From positions 288,501 to 352,500 of the forward strand of contig QVRM01005377.1 of assembly GCA_003439945.1 (NCBI GenBank): a DNA stretch of 64,000 bases, read 5' to 3'. Position 1 is the first letter of the stretch, and each line of letters starts with the position of its first letter. This document shows, piece after piece, positions 1-12,456 of the stretch. The notes under the pieces were generated by a model, which searched no databases, was not told the origin of the DNA, and was given only the letters and a program-made list of their open reading frames with translations. The position numbers and the translations under genes are program-made. Source of the stretch: Dermanyssus gallinae. Lineage: Eukaryota; Arthropoda; Arachnida; Mesostigmata; Dermanyssidae.

Positions 1-760
1 ACACTATCATCTACATATACAATAAGGGTGGCGGATCGGCAGCGCGCTGCTATTAGTCATCTGCCGCCGCTCCTTCAAAGAAAAGTCTGCCCGAGACCCG
101 CCGTCTAGTGCATAAAAATGAGAGACGCGAGTAATCCATAACACAGCGTCTCATATCTGCATATCGGTACCAAGTATTTTGGGCGCCATTTATAGGAACT
201 TAGATCAGTAAAGTGTGGCATGTAACAACGATCAATTCTTATACCGCACAAGTCAAGACTCGACCATACAGACGCTTAATAGAGATTTTATAATGACTAG
301 GCGACGTTTTTAATATGGGTATTGACTGACGTTTGTAGTTCAATTTTAAATCCGTATTTGAGACCCGGGATTCACTTAGCTGCTAACTATTTAGCTTGAG
401 CCGGATATCGGTATCAGCATTGTCGAATAGATTGCATCCAGTATTATTAACATTAAATTTGTTAGTCTAAATCAGGGACTAGACAATCGCAATAAGCAAG
501 CTAGAGTTACATTCGGATATGCTCCCGAAAGACACTTAAACGTGTGCACGTACATACCGTGCACAGACTGCTTTTCGTTTCCGAGCTTTCAGCAAACCGA
601 CTTATGTACACATTTATTTGAAACCAAACTTTCACATGTCCGCCGAAGCAACTATACTTGTGTTGCATTAGCCCGAACTGCTCACACAAGGAATTTGGAA
701 GGTTTCTTACTGAACTCGGAGACTCAGTACGTGACACCAGTGATTAATTGGGAACCCTAC
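1..760. other. unassigned sequence at left edge
   Basis: I see no recognisable gene here. The open frames are short and overlap each other without domain-like content. It may be flank or very decayed 5' part of the LINE that follows. Confidence 0.5.
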
Positions 761-769
761 TCACGGGCG

Positions 770-3004
770 ACTTTCATGCAGCAAGCGAAACCTGGGAATC
801 AAAGAAAACGGATACAAGAGAAAGAGCCTTACTCGATTGAGCAGCTAGTCATGGCATGGCTTTGCGATGGCACACTAGCTTGCAAAGTAACGGGTTGACA
901 AGTCCTCACTGATGAAGAAAACCTCAGTTACCACTACCGCATAGAGTTCACGGTAGAGGCGCCGACACCCCAAACTCCAGAGGAGCTTTTGAACTTCTGA
1001 TAAAGGCATGCACTCGAACTACGAAGCCTATAAACCCGAAGCGGTCGAACTTGCAGCCAATATACTGGTAAAACAAGAACATTGCGCATAAGAGTTCTGA
1101 CTGCAACAGACCGAGGCGTGAACTAAAAAAGCCAGATATTACTCCAGAGAATAAAGCTTGAGCGTTGGTCAACTATCGAAAGTGTAGAGCCACATTAAAG
1201 CGATAATTATTAAGAGCAAGACAAATAGTTGGCGCACTCTTCTCAAGGAAATCGAAAACGATCCTTGATGAAAGTCCTACAAGATTGTAAAAGGAGATAA
1301 CGCACGCAAGCTTAGGGCTGTGCTCACAAACGAGCAAATTAGGTAGCATCTAAATAAAGTCTTCCCGGAACACGCTCACTTCGACAGAGGGTCATATAGC
1401 AGGCAAAAGACAATTACAGGGTAAGCGGAGGAGCCCCAGCGATAACAGTAGCGAGACTTAAACCGGGAAAGGGCCAGACGACATCCCACCCCTTGCGTAC
1501 AAAATACTATTTAAGGAGTGTCAAGATCTGGTTGCACAGGTGTTCACTACAGCGACCAGAAGGGAAACAATACCTGCAATGTAGAAATAGGTTGTCTTCA
1601 TCCCCAACGACAACGGGGGATTCAGGTTTATCAAATATGGATTCAGGAAAAACCGGTCAGTGCTCACTGCTGGCCATCGAGTTACGGCCAAGGTCGATTT
1701 TTTACATAGTTCGACCATTTGCACCAGAAAACTATTCCTGGCAATCCTTCTGAACGTTAGGAACGCCTTTAACAGCCTCCCGTGGATAATAATACTGAAC
1801 ACGCTAGTGAGCAAAAAGGCTATCTCATCTAGGTCATCTCAGGACACCTGGAGGACCGAAGTGTTTTCAACAGTAAAGTGGGAATATCAATGACAGCAAA
1901 AATTCCTCAGGGCTCGATCCTGGGTCGCCTGCTCCGGAACCTAGCGTACGAGGACGCCCTTCGCCAAGATAACCTTCCACAACGGGTAGAGATGATCGCG
2001 TACGAGGATGATCTGGCCATCACGGTTCAAGTAAAAACTGCGGAAGAATTAAAACTTAATGCTAATATAACACTAGAGTCTACAAGGAGATGCACGGACA
2101 AAGCCGGCTTATCAATCGCTTAGGAGAAAAGCGAGGTCATACTTCTTACGGAAAGGAAAAATGTGCGTTCCGTCAAAAAATACCTCTCAGGGCAGAACAT
2201 ATAGCAGGTCAAAGAGGCCCTGCACTTAGGGATTCGCGTCGACAAGAGCCTTACGGGCCTCAGTCATCTGAAGATATTCTCGGCTAAGGCGGCCAAGGCG
2301 GCTAATTCAATTGCAAGGATTCTGCCAAATATTCACGGGCCAAGAAAATGCAGGCATAGATTATTAATTCCAGTGGCCGAATCTATAGCGCTATACAGGT
2401 CTCCAGTTAGGCTCAAGGCCTCATTGAAGACGAAGAAAGCAAGAGGGATCCTTAGAAGCACTTAGAAAAAGACAGCTCTCAGGATTATCCAGCCGTATCA
2501 CACGGTTAACACCAACTCTGTTCTCGTCCTGTCGGGAGCTCTTCCCTGGGACCTGAAGCGAGGCGAAAACTTTGGAACAACGATTCGAGCTGCAGTAAAG
2601 AAATAGAGAAGGAGGAAGCTATGGAGGCGTGGCAAGCCAAATGGGACTCTATCCCTTCTAGAGCACCGGGGCACACTCCCCGATCTCTCATCTCAAACAT
2701 AAAATAATGGATTGACCGGCCGGGGAAAGAACTAAACCATTACCTCACGCAGATATTCACGGGAAATGGGGACTTTCAGACCAACCTCTCTTGAATTTGA
2801 AAAGCTCCCTTAGCGAACTGTGTTAACTGTCAGAAAAAACGGAGAAATGATCCGAGTGGCACTTGTCACTTCTCCCGATAGTACTGTTTTATGGAGATCT
2901 GGGCCATTAGAGAGTGAAGCTTAGGGAGGGAGATACGTTTAATGGGTATGGATCTCAGCGGGATAACATCCATCCGCTGGGGTAGAGTCCCGCAATAAAA
3001 AAAA
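770..3004 (+). pseudogene. decayed R1/Jockey-type LINE, ORF2 relic
   Basis: This is the remains of the ORF2 polyprotein of a non-LTR retrotransposon (endonuclease plus reverse transcriptase), broken by many stops and frameshifts. Reading forward I see the end of the endonuclease at about 860-960, where QVLTDEENLSYHYRIEF corresponds to the family's W-x-V-L...LSDHxYIxF ending. A basic linker follows (about 1090-1300). RT blocks come next: GPDDIPP near 1470, LNVRNAFNSLPW (motif A) near 1750-1790, IPQGSILG (motif B) near 1905, and AYEDDLAITV (motif C) with the catalytic YADD changed to YEDD at 2001-2012. A thumb-like and C-terminal part runs to about 2900, and an AATAAA plus A-run near 2992-3004 looks like the 3' tail. 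R1, I and Jockey clades share these blocks, so the clade is an inference. It cannot make a functional protein. Confidence 0.8.
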
Positions 3005-4090
3005 TCACAAGTTGTTTTCGCACATAATATATGATAAACCACTAACGTTACGATTACTGCAGATTAATGCTCATATGAGTGCTATGCTGTTAGATTATAT
3101 ATAGGTCCTTCTTCGAAATAACACTCTAGTCTAACAAAAACAGGTTCCTCGCTTTGTACGTTTGTCTCGCATTACTTCCAGCAACGGAGGGCACATTCTG
3201 ATTATTCTCGACGCAAACAACATTACAATAGCTATGATCAACGTCGTGCAACATTTTTTCTGCAGATACTAGACGTAGGTATAGGCATTAAGCAAAGGTG
3301 ATTCCAACTTGCGCTGCGGTGTGTGACTTTCTTCCGGTCACATTTCGTAAGACCCTGTCATATAAAGTACGTGTATTTTAATAATAATGACAAGACGTAG
3401 ACGCAGTTAAACGTGTACGATATTGCAACACGGGGTGACAATGGGAACGCAACAGACGTGGAAAATAATTCAGAGCATAAGCATATGCCATCGCAACACG
3501 GGACGATAACGGGAGCGCAACAGGCGTGGAAAAATGCAGCCAGAGGCCAACTTCGTTTTGACACTGAAGTGCGTATGGCCGGTACGAAACCTTTAAGGTC
3601 ACACTGTGCGCAGAGTCTCCACTGCAGTGCTTATGATGTCATGAGTATAGACACAAAGCCTCAGAGTGTCAAAAAGCCTCAAAATGTCTTGGATACGAGA
3701 TGTGGGAACATCAAAAGAAGGCTCACTGTGGAGTGCTCGCGCATCCAATGTCCAATCCAAAAAGTCGAACTCTTTCAGCACACGCGTCTTCTTATCTCAT
3801 AAAACTTTCCATCAGGTTGATAAAGGAGCAATGCGGTGTCAGCTCTGAGCCTGTCGAAGAACAGAGTTCTTATGCGGATTTCGTTCGACCAACCACATAA
3901 CAATTTAAATAGACATTGCACAAAGATGGCGAGACCGTGCTCTGTAATCTCCCGCCATCTATTGCACCAAAAACGGCTAATAAAACAAAAAGAAACAGGG
4001 CTTGCAGAAGATGCTTGCAAAGTTACGGATAAAACATTAAAACACAATGATCCATTAAATGACTCCTCGCTATCACAATAGGTGAGGATA
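3005..4090. other. unassigned, with a small imperfect tandem repeat
   Basis: No gene is recognised. The only structure I see is an imperfect 68-bp-period duplication: gcaacacgggg at 3425 recurs as gcaacacggga at 3493, each followed by a similar aacgcaaca/gacgtggaaaa block. Confidence 0.5.
3425..3540 (+). repeat. imperfect tandem duplication, period 68 bp
   Basis: Two units starting at 3425 and 3493 share about 41 bp with a few substitutions, ending in cgtggaaaa in both. The sequence between the units is not conserved beyond that. Probably a local duplication of no coding consequence. Confidence 0.6.
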
Positions 4091-4095
4091 ATATT

Positions 4096-4153
4096 ACGAG
4101 CGACAGGCGCAAAGCCAGGTTTCTGAGGCAGGTGATGCCATTGGCTGTTTGTA
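4096..4153 (+). repeat. dispersed repeat, copy A
   Basis: This 58-bp stretch matches 12457-12514 on the same strand at about three quarters of positions by my count, with shared blocks gcgac, gcgcaaagc/acgcaaagc, tttct and attgg. It is likely a fragment of an old unnamed interspersed element. No coding is visible. Confidence 0.5.
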
Positions 4154-5035
4154 GAGGGAACACGGCTTCTACTATATTCATGGGCTTACACAAAGTTAAC
4201 GGATAACAGTGAAAAGCTTATTTCTTGGAATTGTTAGAATTACACAATCACAATACCATAATATCCATGCTCACATCGTTGTAGCTGTAGGTTTAGAATA
4301 ATCAGGCGTTTGAGGACGAGACACCCAGTAGTTGACGAGGGAACCTCACAACAGCTATATGATCAGCATCATTTTTGCGCCAATTGAATGTCATAAAGCC
4401 TTTTGCCCAGTGGCCTCATCAACTTCAAGACGTCTTCCTCCCAGACATCTGATGTTTTCTGGCGTGGTCGGGGACAGCATTAATATTATTATTATTATTA
4501 TTGCCATACTCAAGACTTAAGAAGCATGTACGACTCTGGGAACAATATACAGCAGTACATGTGCTCTACAGTTATTTAACTATGCTGGTTATATGTTTTA
4601 CATGGTTTCTATTTTGACTCTCCCACAGCTGACTAGCCATTGACCGAGCAAGGCAATATAAAGGGCAAATTGAATCAGATATAAGATGAAAGGCGAACGA
4701 AGAGGACAACAGAGAATAGGAGAACCCTAGGAGCCAGAGAAAGGAGCAAAGAAAATTAAATCAGACTGCTGTTTGTACGACATGCGTTTGTTCGGCGCGA
4801 AGCCACTAATGTGTTATTCGGACAGGTGATTGGCTTTATAAAGGTACAAGCGCGAGGAGAAGAGAAGCTAAGCTAATGACGATGATGATGATAATGACCC
4901 GTCGCAGCGGCAACAGCAGAAACAACAACTACTACAGAACTTTTTACAGCGAGAGCAAATCACAAACACAATAACAGGTTGTCAATAAGAGTGACCGACA
5001 GATGTTAGCCTTTGTTATTCGCAATAGTAGGAATA

Positions 5036-5193
5036 GAAGCAACAACAACAGCAACAACAGGAACAACAACAGCAGGAACAACAAGAACAACAACAGGAAC
5101 AACAGCAACGACAAGAACAACAACAACGACGACAAAAACAACAACAACAATGTTAGCGCTGACAACAACAGACAACAACAACAATGAGAGATC
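5036..5193 (+). repeat. (CAA)n-rich simple repeat
   Basis: Imperfect AAC/CAA/CAG triplet array of about 160 bp. Depending on frame it reads as poly-Thr, poly-Asn or (minus strand) poly-Val/Leu, which explains the long low-complexity open frames that pass through it on both strands. Confidence 0.9.
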
Positions 5194-5526
5194 TAACAGC
5201 AACACCAATACCAAGTCTAAATCGTTTTCGGCTGACAGTGGCGGTGCAGTTGCATTCGATGATGGAACGCTGTATACGACGCTCATTGTTGACGGCAAAC
5301 GGGCCGTTGATGTCAATGGTCGAACGTGGCATAGAAGCGATGTATGGGGACTCCAGCCACGGCGAGTTGCTGGGGCGCTGATGGACGACTCCGTTGGCTA
5401 GGTCGCCTGACCGCAGCCGCCCTTGTCGGTCAATTGGAGGTTGGTCGGTTGCTACGTCTCTCTCTCTTCCTCTCTCTTTCTTTATATCTCTCTCTCTCTG
5501 TGTTTGTCTTTTTCTTGCTCTTACAG

Positions 5527-5583
5527 CCATTATTCGGCAGCGGCGGCCACATCGGGCAGATGTGGGCAGAGCTACTGCAGACG
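5527..5583 (+). CDS. possible 57-bp host micro-exon
   Basis: A long pyrimidine tract (5457-5526, ending tttttcttgctcttacag) makes a strong 3' splice acceptor, and gtaggt at 5584 could be a donor. The 57 bp between them keep one frame open with 19 codons, PLFGSGGHIGQMWAELLQT. I do not recognise the protein. A partner exon is not evident: a coding-looking stretch at about 5215-5395 (same strand) ends at a TAG with no convincing donor in phase. The splice-like borders are what I see; that this is a real exon is inference, and chance is a serious alternative. Confidence 0.25.
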
Positions 5584-5907
5584 GTAGGTAGGCTTCTCCA
5601 AGAAACAACTCGTAAGGGGTTGTCTTACCCTCGAGATAGATGCAGTTGCCCACTGGAGACAGCCGCAACGACAATGGTCAGTAGCCGTGTGTCGACGACG
5701 TAAGAATAGCGGAAATAGAAAAACGATCATCATTATCGTAATCGTCATCATCATCATATGTTGAAGGTCTTTCATCATGGGGTACAGGTAGAAGCGGTGT
5801 GCGCGCAATAGACGCCATTGTCGTGGCATTTTACGGCAAACTAAGGCCTAGGGTTAGAGGAACAGAAACGCGACGATGGTAACCCTTTTGTCAATACTGT
5901 GACGTTT

Positions 5908-5910
<3 letters not shown>

Positions 5911-5961
<51 letters not shown>

Positions 5962-5998
5962 GGGGGGGGAGGGATAGAGGGGGAGAGGGAGAAACAGA
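5911..5998 (+). repeat. compound (TA)18-(GA)7-G9 tract
   Basis: Perfect (TA)n at 5911-5946 passes directly into (GA)n at 5947-5960, then G9 at 5961-5969 and purine-rich sequence. The same order (TA then GA/G-rich) recurs at 58561-58635. Confidence 0.95.
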
Positions 5999-5999
5999 G

Positions 6000-8255
6000 G
6001 AAGGGCGCGATAAAAATATAGGATGAGATTATTTAGTGAGATAGTAATGATAAGCAAAATGTTTTCTTTCTTGTCCAGAACAAGGTGCTCTGCACAGTCA
6101 ACGGCAGATCGTTCCAGAACAGTCGTTCTCAATAATATATAGGAAAAGCCATATAATTCAGTTTTGCGGTTATGCCTCTTGCTACGTTGAGTGTTGTCAT
6201 GTTCTGGAAGTCCGGGTAGATTACACGCACGCACGCTACAAAACCTAAGCGAGGGCTGCAGAGGAGCGGAAAGGATTAAAAGGTAAAATGTCTAAAATTA
6301 AGCCGAGACTATGTAGACAATTCTAACAAAAAATCACTGAAGAATTGCGGCCGGGAGCTTCCAAATTCGGTGTATGTTGTGATATACCCGATTTAAACCG
6401 ATGTTTGTCAAAATATTGACGGGCTTGAGCGGATGTTTGTTACCACGGCAGGCAGAACCATAATACTACCCTCTTGGCGCTTCTCACATGATGGAGCGAT
6501 TACGCGCCTATCACTAGCAGGTAGATTCCAATTAAAACGGCGACTGGTCTTGAAACATAGTACACCTTCTTGGGTTGCGCCAATCCATGCTTTCGTAGGT
6601 TTTTTTCTACCGGGTTTAAATGCTTTCTTTACTACAGAAGAGTACACAATTTGTTAACGGCTTGTTAGAATTTTCGCGCTCTTGAGCCCCTTAATGCTCT
6701 ACCAGCCTTAGGCTAGCTTAAGGTGAATGGATACGCCAGGGTTCCTGCCTGTTTCTTCAGGGTATCCGATGGAAGGAATATTATCATGCCTTTGAGTTAT
6801 AAAACTTGATTCTGTCGACACACTGACACTTTTACAGTTAACGTTGAATCGTATATAAGTTTAGCTTTAGCCCTCCCATAACGGCCTCGTCGCGATTCGA
6901 TTGTGCCGACTTCCATTTAAATAGTTGCACATCGGAGTACTCTGTCTCATAATTTAGCAGTATTTATGTTACATTTATTATAAATAACTATAACAATATG
7001 ATTTGTTTAATGTTTAATTGCTACACAGTGCGAATGTGCTTTTCGGTTAATTACCTATACACGTTTTACATGTTTTTTGGCATGTACGAATGAATTCCTA
7101 AACCCAGGGTATACATTCGCATTTTCTTCGTAGAGGGTTTGCACTAAAGTAAAGCATCTTATTTTGTTCAGTTTGCACAACTTTATTACAGTGTCCGATG
7201 CTGACTAAAAGAACATTTATTTGCTTGTTGTGTATTTGTCACTTTATTGCGGTCTTACGGTGTGCAGTTGCGTGCATCCTCATCAGCATATTATTATCAG
7301 TAGTATTATTACACACTAAGGCCTTAAAGACGGCATTCTGGGGACATTTATGTAATCTCTGTGTAATCTCATCCCCGCCTAAGTATGTTTTTCTCCGCCT
7401 AGTAAACACTGTTGTCGCTAGCCTGATAGTTTTAGGTTCTTAATGATTTCTTATTTTTATATGCTAAAACATCTACAATAATATGTGACTGCTTTGCCCA
7501 GGTTATTTTCTTCTGCCTCTAATGATTATGGCCTCTGTACTCCGAGTCGCTCGCGTGCTTGTCTTGAACACTGCCATTACCTCCGTAATAACAGTTGACG
7601 AGGCCTTGCAATCTAGTTTGTCCCTATGTGTGTGAATCGTATTTAGTAACTTCTGTCGTTTCCACATACAGCAGTAGATGCTGTGTTTAGCTTTCGTTCC
7701 TGGACTACCTTTCGCTTACGCACAGTTTAATATCTCTATATCGTGAACTTTTATCAAGCACATTACAGAGACTTGCTGGCGAATGTTGCCTTACTTCTCC
7801 GTACCCAATCATGCGGCCAAAGCAGCGATTCTTAGCTCGGTATCCATTAGGTTCTTAATCAGAACGACACAGCTTCTACGATGCTTTCGATGCTCTATTT
7901 CTGTCGCAGAACCGTTTTACCGATAAGAATCCGTGGACAGGGCGCGCTTCGTTTCCTCTCATCACTCCTGAGTAAATCGCCGCCCCAGTGGAATTACGTT
8001 TTTTACCTTGCCAGATATTCTTGCGGAAATGGGAGTTTATAAAAATAAAGGTAAAACAAAGATAAAAATATAAAATAAAGATACTGTGTTATCTTTCCTG
8101 TGAGTTTTTGTTTTCGTCGTTTGTGTGCGCCAAAAATAGACCCCAGCTTGCGTTTCCGCGAAGCTACTCAAGGTTACTAATCCAGCTCTTTTTTGGTTTT
8201 AAATAGGTAATTTTACTTAAAAGCAGTTCTACCTACTACTTAGGAGGCTGACGCA
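6000..8255. other. unassigned, AT-rich
   Basis: Only short unconvincing open frames are present. I see no RT, transposase or splice-bounded exon that I would defend. Confidence 0.5.
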
Positions 8256-8265
8256 CCGTTCGAAG

Positions 8266-8330
8266 CGCGGCGTTGCCATGGCAACCATAATTAGCAAAAG
8301 AATCGCAAGTTCGAGCCCCGGTCTTGCTGG
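8266..8330 (+). repeat. possible tRNA-derived SINE head
   Basis: gcggcgttgccatggcaac (8266-8284) is followed by a good Pol III B-box-like word, aagttcgagcccc, at 8307-8319. The minus strand at 34350-34416 has a similar arrangement (GCGGCGTTG..., then CATAATGG and GGTTCGATTCG), which suggests one old SINE family. The body and tail are not defined. Confidence 0.3.
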
Positions 8331-9379
8331 TTGTATTTGTTGGACGCGGTTGTCATTGCCCTGCTGCTACACACATCTGCTAGAGAAAGCGTATATAACT
8401 CTAGTAACGAGAACGCGATGACAATAGATGCATTTGGACGATATCGTACCACAGACAACTTGGCTTATTACGAGCTTCTATAATGTGTTTGTCAAAGCGT
8501 AATTTTTTTCTGTTTATACATCAGCATATACTTTGAGAATTTCAGTGCAGGCTATATATATACTTGCAGCGCTGTATAAAAACTTCTGATAGCCTCGTTC
8601 AATGACTTATGATGTGCTTTATCGAGGTGGAATCCCAAGTCCATAAAAATAAAGGGCATTTATTCAGTTCTACGTTTATTAATTTACCTGCGAGAGAGGC
8701 AATTTAGACATTACGGAATATATTGAAGAGTCTGCGAGTTAAAATGTTGTCCTGATATATTTCTTTAGATAACATGATTTATATGTGATTTGTCCGCTGC
8801 CCAATATGTGACAGATAAACGCCCGGTCGCCACTGCTTGCGCACAGTTGCACGGTAATTATACTGGGCTCACGCAAAAGTTCTTGCCGTTATTGCCTAAA
8901 GCGGGAACACAAAATGGTAAAAAATATGTTTTCAATGGCACATTACCAACGATCTGCTAGCTGTTGGACCCCTACTCTATAAAAGTATTGTTTCCTAGAC
9001 CCAGACAGAAGAAGTACTGTACTTCATTTCAGACGTTCTCGAACGGCTTTAACTTATCCTGTGACTTTCAACACTACCTGTTCAGGATCGGCTGGTTGAT
9101 TTCCAGCACAAGGCGCATCCACGGTAGTGACGACTTTACCAAGTGCAACACTGAACACACCTGGGGACGGACGACCTACCCGAGGGTGTGCAGGCCCCTG
9201 TCTCGGTGGCCCGACGCGACGAGAATTCTGAAAAGCATACCCATGGCTAACATCCGCCGCATCATACGCCTCCCCAGCTCTCTGGTGGAAGAAGCAAGTC
9301 GTCTGTAGACTCGCCCCCCTCCAACTCGCATGTTTAAAGTATATGTTTACACAGGCAGATTCCGGTCGATGGAAGAGAA
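8331..9379. other. unassigned
   Basis: No domain or exon is recognised. An open frame at 8964-9308 (114 codons, +) has no family features that I know. Confidence 0.5.
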
Positions 9380-9747
9380 GGGGGGGGGGGGGGTGGAGAG
9401 ATGATTTATTTTTAGTCGGTTACTACGACACACTACCGGCCCGCGCATTCAGACAGGTGTTTGCTGAGCTTGCAGCAGTGGTGACTGTGCCCTCGAAGAA
9501 CTGGCAAACAGTACCAGATCCTGGGGGGCCGGGGGGTGTAAACGTGAGGAGTAGGGTTTTTTTAGCAAGTAACCCCATACCATCGAAAAGTCACACACTA
9601 CCCACGTGTTCCTCCACATCAGCGCTGGGTGTGCATAACGCATTTTTCCCGAACCTCAAGGACGAAAACGGTGGTGACTGTGTGTGCCTACCGCGCGTTC
9701 CAGTCACTACTCTACGGAAAAGAAAAACATTCTCATATTGGAAGTAG
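9343..9747 (+). other. unrecognised 134-codon open frame in a probable old repeat
   Basis: The frame crosses a G14 run (9380-9393), giving RRGGGGWRDDLFLVGYYD. A stretch at 14535-14590 reads as WGGGGWRNMILVGIPEA in one frame, and 50028-50073 shares the words cacactaccca and gtgtgcgttatgcattttt with 9596-9648. These weak matches suggest a dispersed repeat rather than a unique gene. The protein has many Pro and Ser and no domain I recognise. Confidence 0.25.
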
Positions 9748-10471
9748 TTGTTGTTTTACAAATACCTATAGCTGTAGTAGTATCAATAAAAGTAGTAGTA
9801 TTGTTATTGGTAGCCAGCATAGATGGTTGACCTAACGTGTGGCGTTGAACGCTCTAAAAGAGACTTAGGTAAATTAATTCGCGGGCTCAATATTGACCTT
9901 TTAGATTTGTGTTACTCTTGTTGTTTTGGTTGTCCTTGTTGTCAGCGAAGTTCACTGCTTTAAAACGTGGGCTAGTTGAAGGCATTCACAGCGCGGCAAT
10001 CAACTCTGTTGAAAGCGACGTCACTCAAAATTAGTGGCCACGTAATGGCCGTACGCCGTATCGTAATAAGAAGCAGTAGAAATGTCTTGTGTTGAAGGTC
10101 GCTATTCGTGTGAGCTAACTTGAGAGACCAATTCGCGCTCGAGAGGTAAGCAGAAACACCGTAGGACCACATACGTGAAAACCAGGTACATAGTCTTCCC
10201 GCTTCCTCTGTACGCGTTGAACTAAGGTCATAGTCAATTGGAGTGCCACCTGCATGGTGTTTAATGGGAACTGGTCTCGCAAGCATACCGTAAATGCTAC
10301 CGAATCAATTGAATCTGATGTAGTTGATTCTAAAAATAAGGATATTTTTTCATAATTACAATTCATATTTGATTCGAAGCGCAGCCTCGGGAATACTGTG
10401 GATCCTTTGTCTTCATTTTTCCGTCCCCACACGCCCTAGGGATGAAAGGACATACGGTCGTGTTCAGACAA

Positions 10472-10496
10472 AACTAATAATAATAATAATTATTAT
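10472..10496 (+). repeat. (TAA)n short tract
   Basis: A short AAT/TAA triplet run at the 3' side of the minus-strand RT relic that follows. It could be that element's tail, since many LINEs end in short tandem repeats. Confidence 0.6.
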
Positions 10497-10529
10497 ATAT
10501 TTTTATAATCACAATTCTTGTTTATTTTA

Positions 10530-10937
10530 TTGGTGGATTGTTTCCAGCCGGCAAATGTACCCCCACTCAGGAGTGTGTCATGAATCATTTTCGCGTTACC
10601 GCGTTACCGTGCGCAGCCTCAGAAAAGCTGCAGATCGTTCGTCTCCGTTCGAGTTCTCGACGGTCTGGCCCGAGCATCTGCGTTATGGCTATGGCCTCCC
10701 GCCGTACCGATGGACAGGTGCGAAGTGCCTTGGCGAAATTCTCGCTTGAGCACGACCCGACAGCTGGCCAGCCGATAGGGGTGGTAGCATCACGTCCTTT
10801 GCAGGAGCAGGAGGATTACTTGCCAACACCTCACTAATCGACTTCTCCGTTACGGGCGCAATCGTATCATCGGAAGACAAGATTCTAATGGTGCTCCGCA
10901 CATTAAAATCCATAGAGAGCTTGTGAACAGCAATCAA
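10530..10937 (-). pseudogene. RT-element relic related to the right-end LINE
   Basis: Minus-strand reading gives VRSTIRILSSDDTIAPV, then SEVLASNPPAPAKD and VMLPPLSAG. This matches the segment just before the RT domain of the LINE at the right end (63326 onward: VSGAARLLCSTDSFAS, then LATKHPPAPP and FPAPP). The similarity is by eye but keeps order and spacing. Further downstream on the minus strand the frame breaks, and only hints of the RT entry block remain, to about 10530. Triplet (TAA)n tracts lie on both sides. The fragment is 5' and 3' truncated and not functional. Confidence 0.5.
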
Positions 10938-10972
10938 TAAGCGCGGGCTTTATCCGCCATTACACGTTTGCT

Positions 10973-10974
<2 letters not shown>

Positions 10975-11023
<49 letters not shown>
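10975..11023 (+). repeat. (TAA)16 microsatellite
   Basis: Perfect TAA triplet array of 49 bp, directly upstream (in minus-strand sense) of the RT relic. Confidence 0.95.
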
Positions 11024-11029
11024 TAGCTA

Positions 11030-12450
11030 TTAGTGGAACACCTTAGACAACACGTGCATTACTATACATGGCCACAAAGCTCGCAAAATTTCGGATAGCC
11101 TTTCCTCTCCGAGATGTCGTGCGGTGTTCTTAACCGCGCACGGTACCTTTAGTGGCCCCATCTGCAAACCTTTATTATTTTTGGAGCCGAGACTGAGATA
11201 GACGGCGTTCATCCGCTAAGCTACCCACAAAACTCTGCTTGATACACGAAGCATGCGCAGCTAACTGACACTATTCAACAAACGTTTAGGAAGGCGAGGC
11301 TGCCTGTTACCGCAGAACCAAGCTCTGATGTGAGCTCGAAAACGGTAAGACACTCAATGGACCAACGGTGGCTCTATCATTCGCTCTATAAGTCAATAAA
11401 AACTACTGGGAGCACTTAATAAAATACACGTTCGAACCCCACACTTGTAAATCACAAGCACAATAAAAAACGATTTTACGCGAGGCAGTATGACCTAGAT
11501 GTTTTAGGTGGTCCGGTGATGTGTAAAGGCATCCCGCGGGTTCTTCGTACGAAACGAGAGGCCTTTGCCGGAATCAGGCAACATCAGAAACTACTAGGGT
11601 TATTCTAAGGAATGTGTTAAACATCAGTTTAGAAGGGAATATATTCCACAAGCTATTTACAAAGCTCTCCCACAAAGGAGCAAGCCTGCCGATAAACTAC
11701 AGAGGCGCTGGTATCAGGGGGCTACGCACTTTAAAGCAGCCTGCTATTTTCAGGCATTATTAGATACGTTTGGTTTTCTGGTGGAATCATTTGTTCATAA
11801 AGATTCAAATAAAATAAATAATAGACAGCAACGTCGAATAAAAGAAAGTAACCATATTGGCAGATGCGACGAATAGGAGGATAAACCAACATACGCTTAA
11901 CAAGTGTAAATGTGAGGAATCGACAAAAGATATCATAGATGATCGTACGTCAATATAAGAACGTGCCGTTTTTGTTAGCGGCTCGGCATTGATTTAGCGC
12001 CACTCTCCCGCCAGCTTCTCCGCTACCTCTCAGCTGCTTCCGCATGGTATCGGCTATTAGGATAGGCGCCCGTTTTAGCGGTTCTTATGTAGGTTGTATG
12101 ATGAAGTGGTCTACGCCAGTTGAGCTGCCTAAAAACTCCCGGCAGGCTCACAAGACAGGCCTAGCTCAACGGTATAGTGAAAAGCGCGCTAAGAAGAGCC
12201 GGTATACCATCCACACTCCCAAGCCCAAAGGTCTGAGTTGAAGCAATAGAGTCACGACCTAATGGGGCTTCCTTCCCTCTATGGTCATACGGAGAGAGCC
12301 TTGACAGGAATATAGGTGTCTTATGGCCGGCGGATTCACTTTCGTTACAGCTATGCCGAGTGTGGATAGGTCACAGGACATGCAGATTCGGAAAAGCGAA
12401 GAAAGTTCTCTGGCTATCAATTTTTGAGGAATATTGCAAAACATGCGGAT
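11030..12450. other. unassigned, weak coding-like patches
   Basis: A sub-60-codon frame at about 11597-11764 (+) contains IFHKLFTKLSHKGASLPINY and looks protein-like, but I do not recognise it and it lacks a start or splice signals. A 65-codon frame at 12044-12241 (+) is basic and unrecognised. Confidence 0.4.
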
Positions 12451-12456
12451 GATATC

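Noticed and set aside
5005..5674. Long Thr/Asn-rich (+) and Val/Leu-rich or 173-codon (-) frames
   Set aside because: They arise from the CAA triplet array and pyrimidine tracts; the 173-codon minus frame ends in translated repeat and shows no domain.
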